Shown: in pieces, positions 63,988 to 64,000 of the stretch | How positions within the stretch are numbered: position 1 is the first letter of the stretch | How the letters are laid out: each line of letters opens with the position of its first letter | Assembly (NCBI RefSeq): GCF_000614185.1 | Contig: NZ_BAKM01000021.1 | Span: forward strand, 38,411-102,410 | Direction: 5' to 3' | From: Phocaeicola sartorii JCM 17136 = DSM 21941 | Lineage (GTDB): Bacteria; Bacteroidota; Bacteroidia; Bacteroidales; Bacteroidaceae | Length of the DNA: 64,000 bases | The notes under the pieces: model-generated | What the model was told of the DNA's origin: nothing | What the model saw: only the letters and a program-made list of their open reading frames with translations | The model's database searches: none | Made by a program: the position numbers and the translations under genes

Positions 63988-64000
63988 AAGTTGACGTCAA

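Overview
The window is Bacteroidales DNA, most likely Bacteroides or Phocaeicola. Support comes from the SusC/SusD pair with an ECF sigma factor and FecR, from promoters of the TAnnTTTG type with few Shine-Dalgarno sequences, and from families largely confined to this order (DUF4836, DUF4858, DUF4248). No rRNA, tRNA or CRISPR array was seen.

Layout. (1) 0.1-6.2 kb: an integrated mobilizable element with tyrosine integrase, an excisionase-like HTH protein, a RecA-like ATPase, a candidate oriT, a MobC-like protein, a relaxase and a membrane accessory protein. (2) 6.3-18.0 kb: a phase-variable type I restriction-modification locus. A dedicated tyrosine recombinase sits beside one expressed hsdS, a second complete silent hsdS and two silent hsdS 3' halves. 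Three separate pairs of inverted repeats frame them, so four HsdS proteins are possible. The hsd operon also carries a DinD/RhuM-like fusion and a DUF5655 nuclease-like gene, and it starts with an XRE regulator whose promoter lies in a perfect inverted repeat. (3) 18.0-23.4 kb: more defence-type genes (DUF2971, an ATPase_2/DUF234 protein, XRE, a coiled-coil protein, HipBA). (4) 23.6-26.4 kb: gene remnants and two small housekeeping-type genes. (5) 26.5-33.0 kb: an apparent operon of nucleoside permease, bifunctional-nuclease-domain protein, rsmE, DUF4836 lipoprotein, an FtsE/FtsX-like ABC pair and a YjbQ protein, followed by a strong candidate non-coding RNA gene. (6) 34.0-37.7 kb: putA with a promoter, a leader ORF and a terminator. 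(7) 37.7-61.9 kb: a polysaccharide utilization locus (PUL) with ECF sigma factor, GH29 fucosidase, FecR, SusC with an STN domain, SusD, two unassigned enzymes, a GH67-like protein, GH105, two beta-helix GH141/GH120-like proteins, GH3 and an EEP hydrolase. It probably targets an acidic, fucose-containing plant or host glycan. (8) 62.0-64.0 kb: an AbiEii-type toxin-antitoxin pair, a DUF4248 fragment, a hairpin repeat cluster and a replication-type gene.

At least ten otherwise well-conserved genes are each broken by one apparent one-base insertion or deletion, often in a short homopolymer. This suggests residual sequencing error more than true decay. Functional statements about those genes assume the corrected frame.
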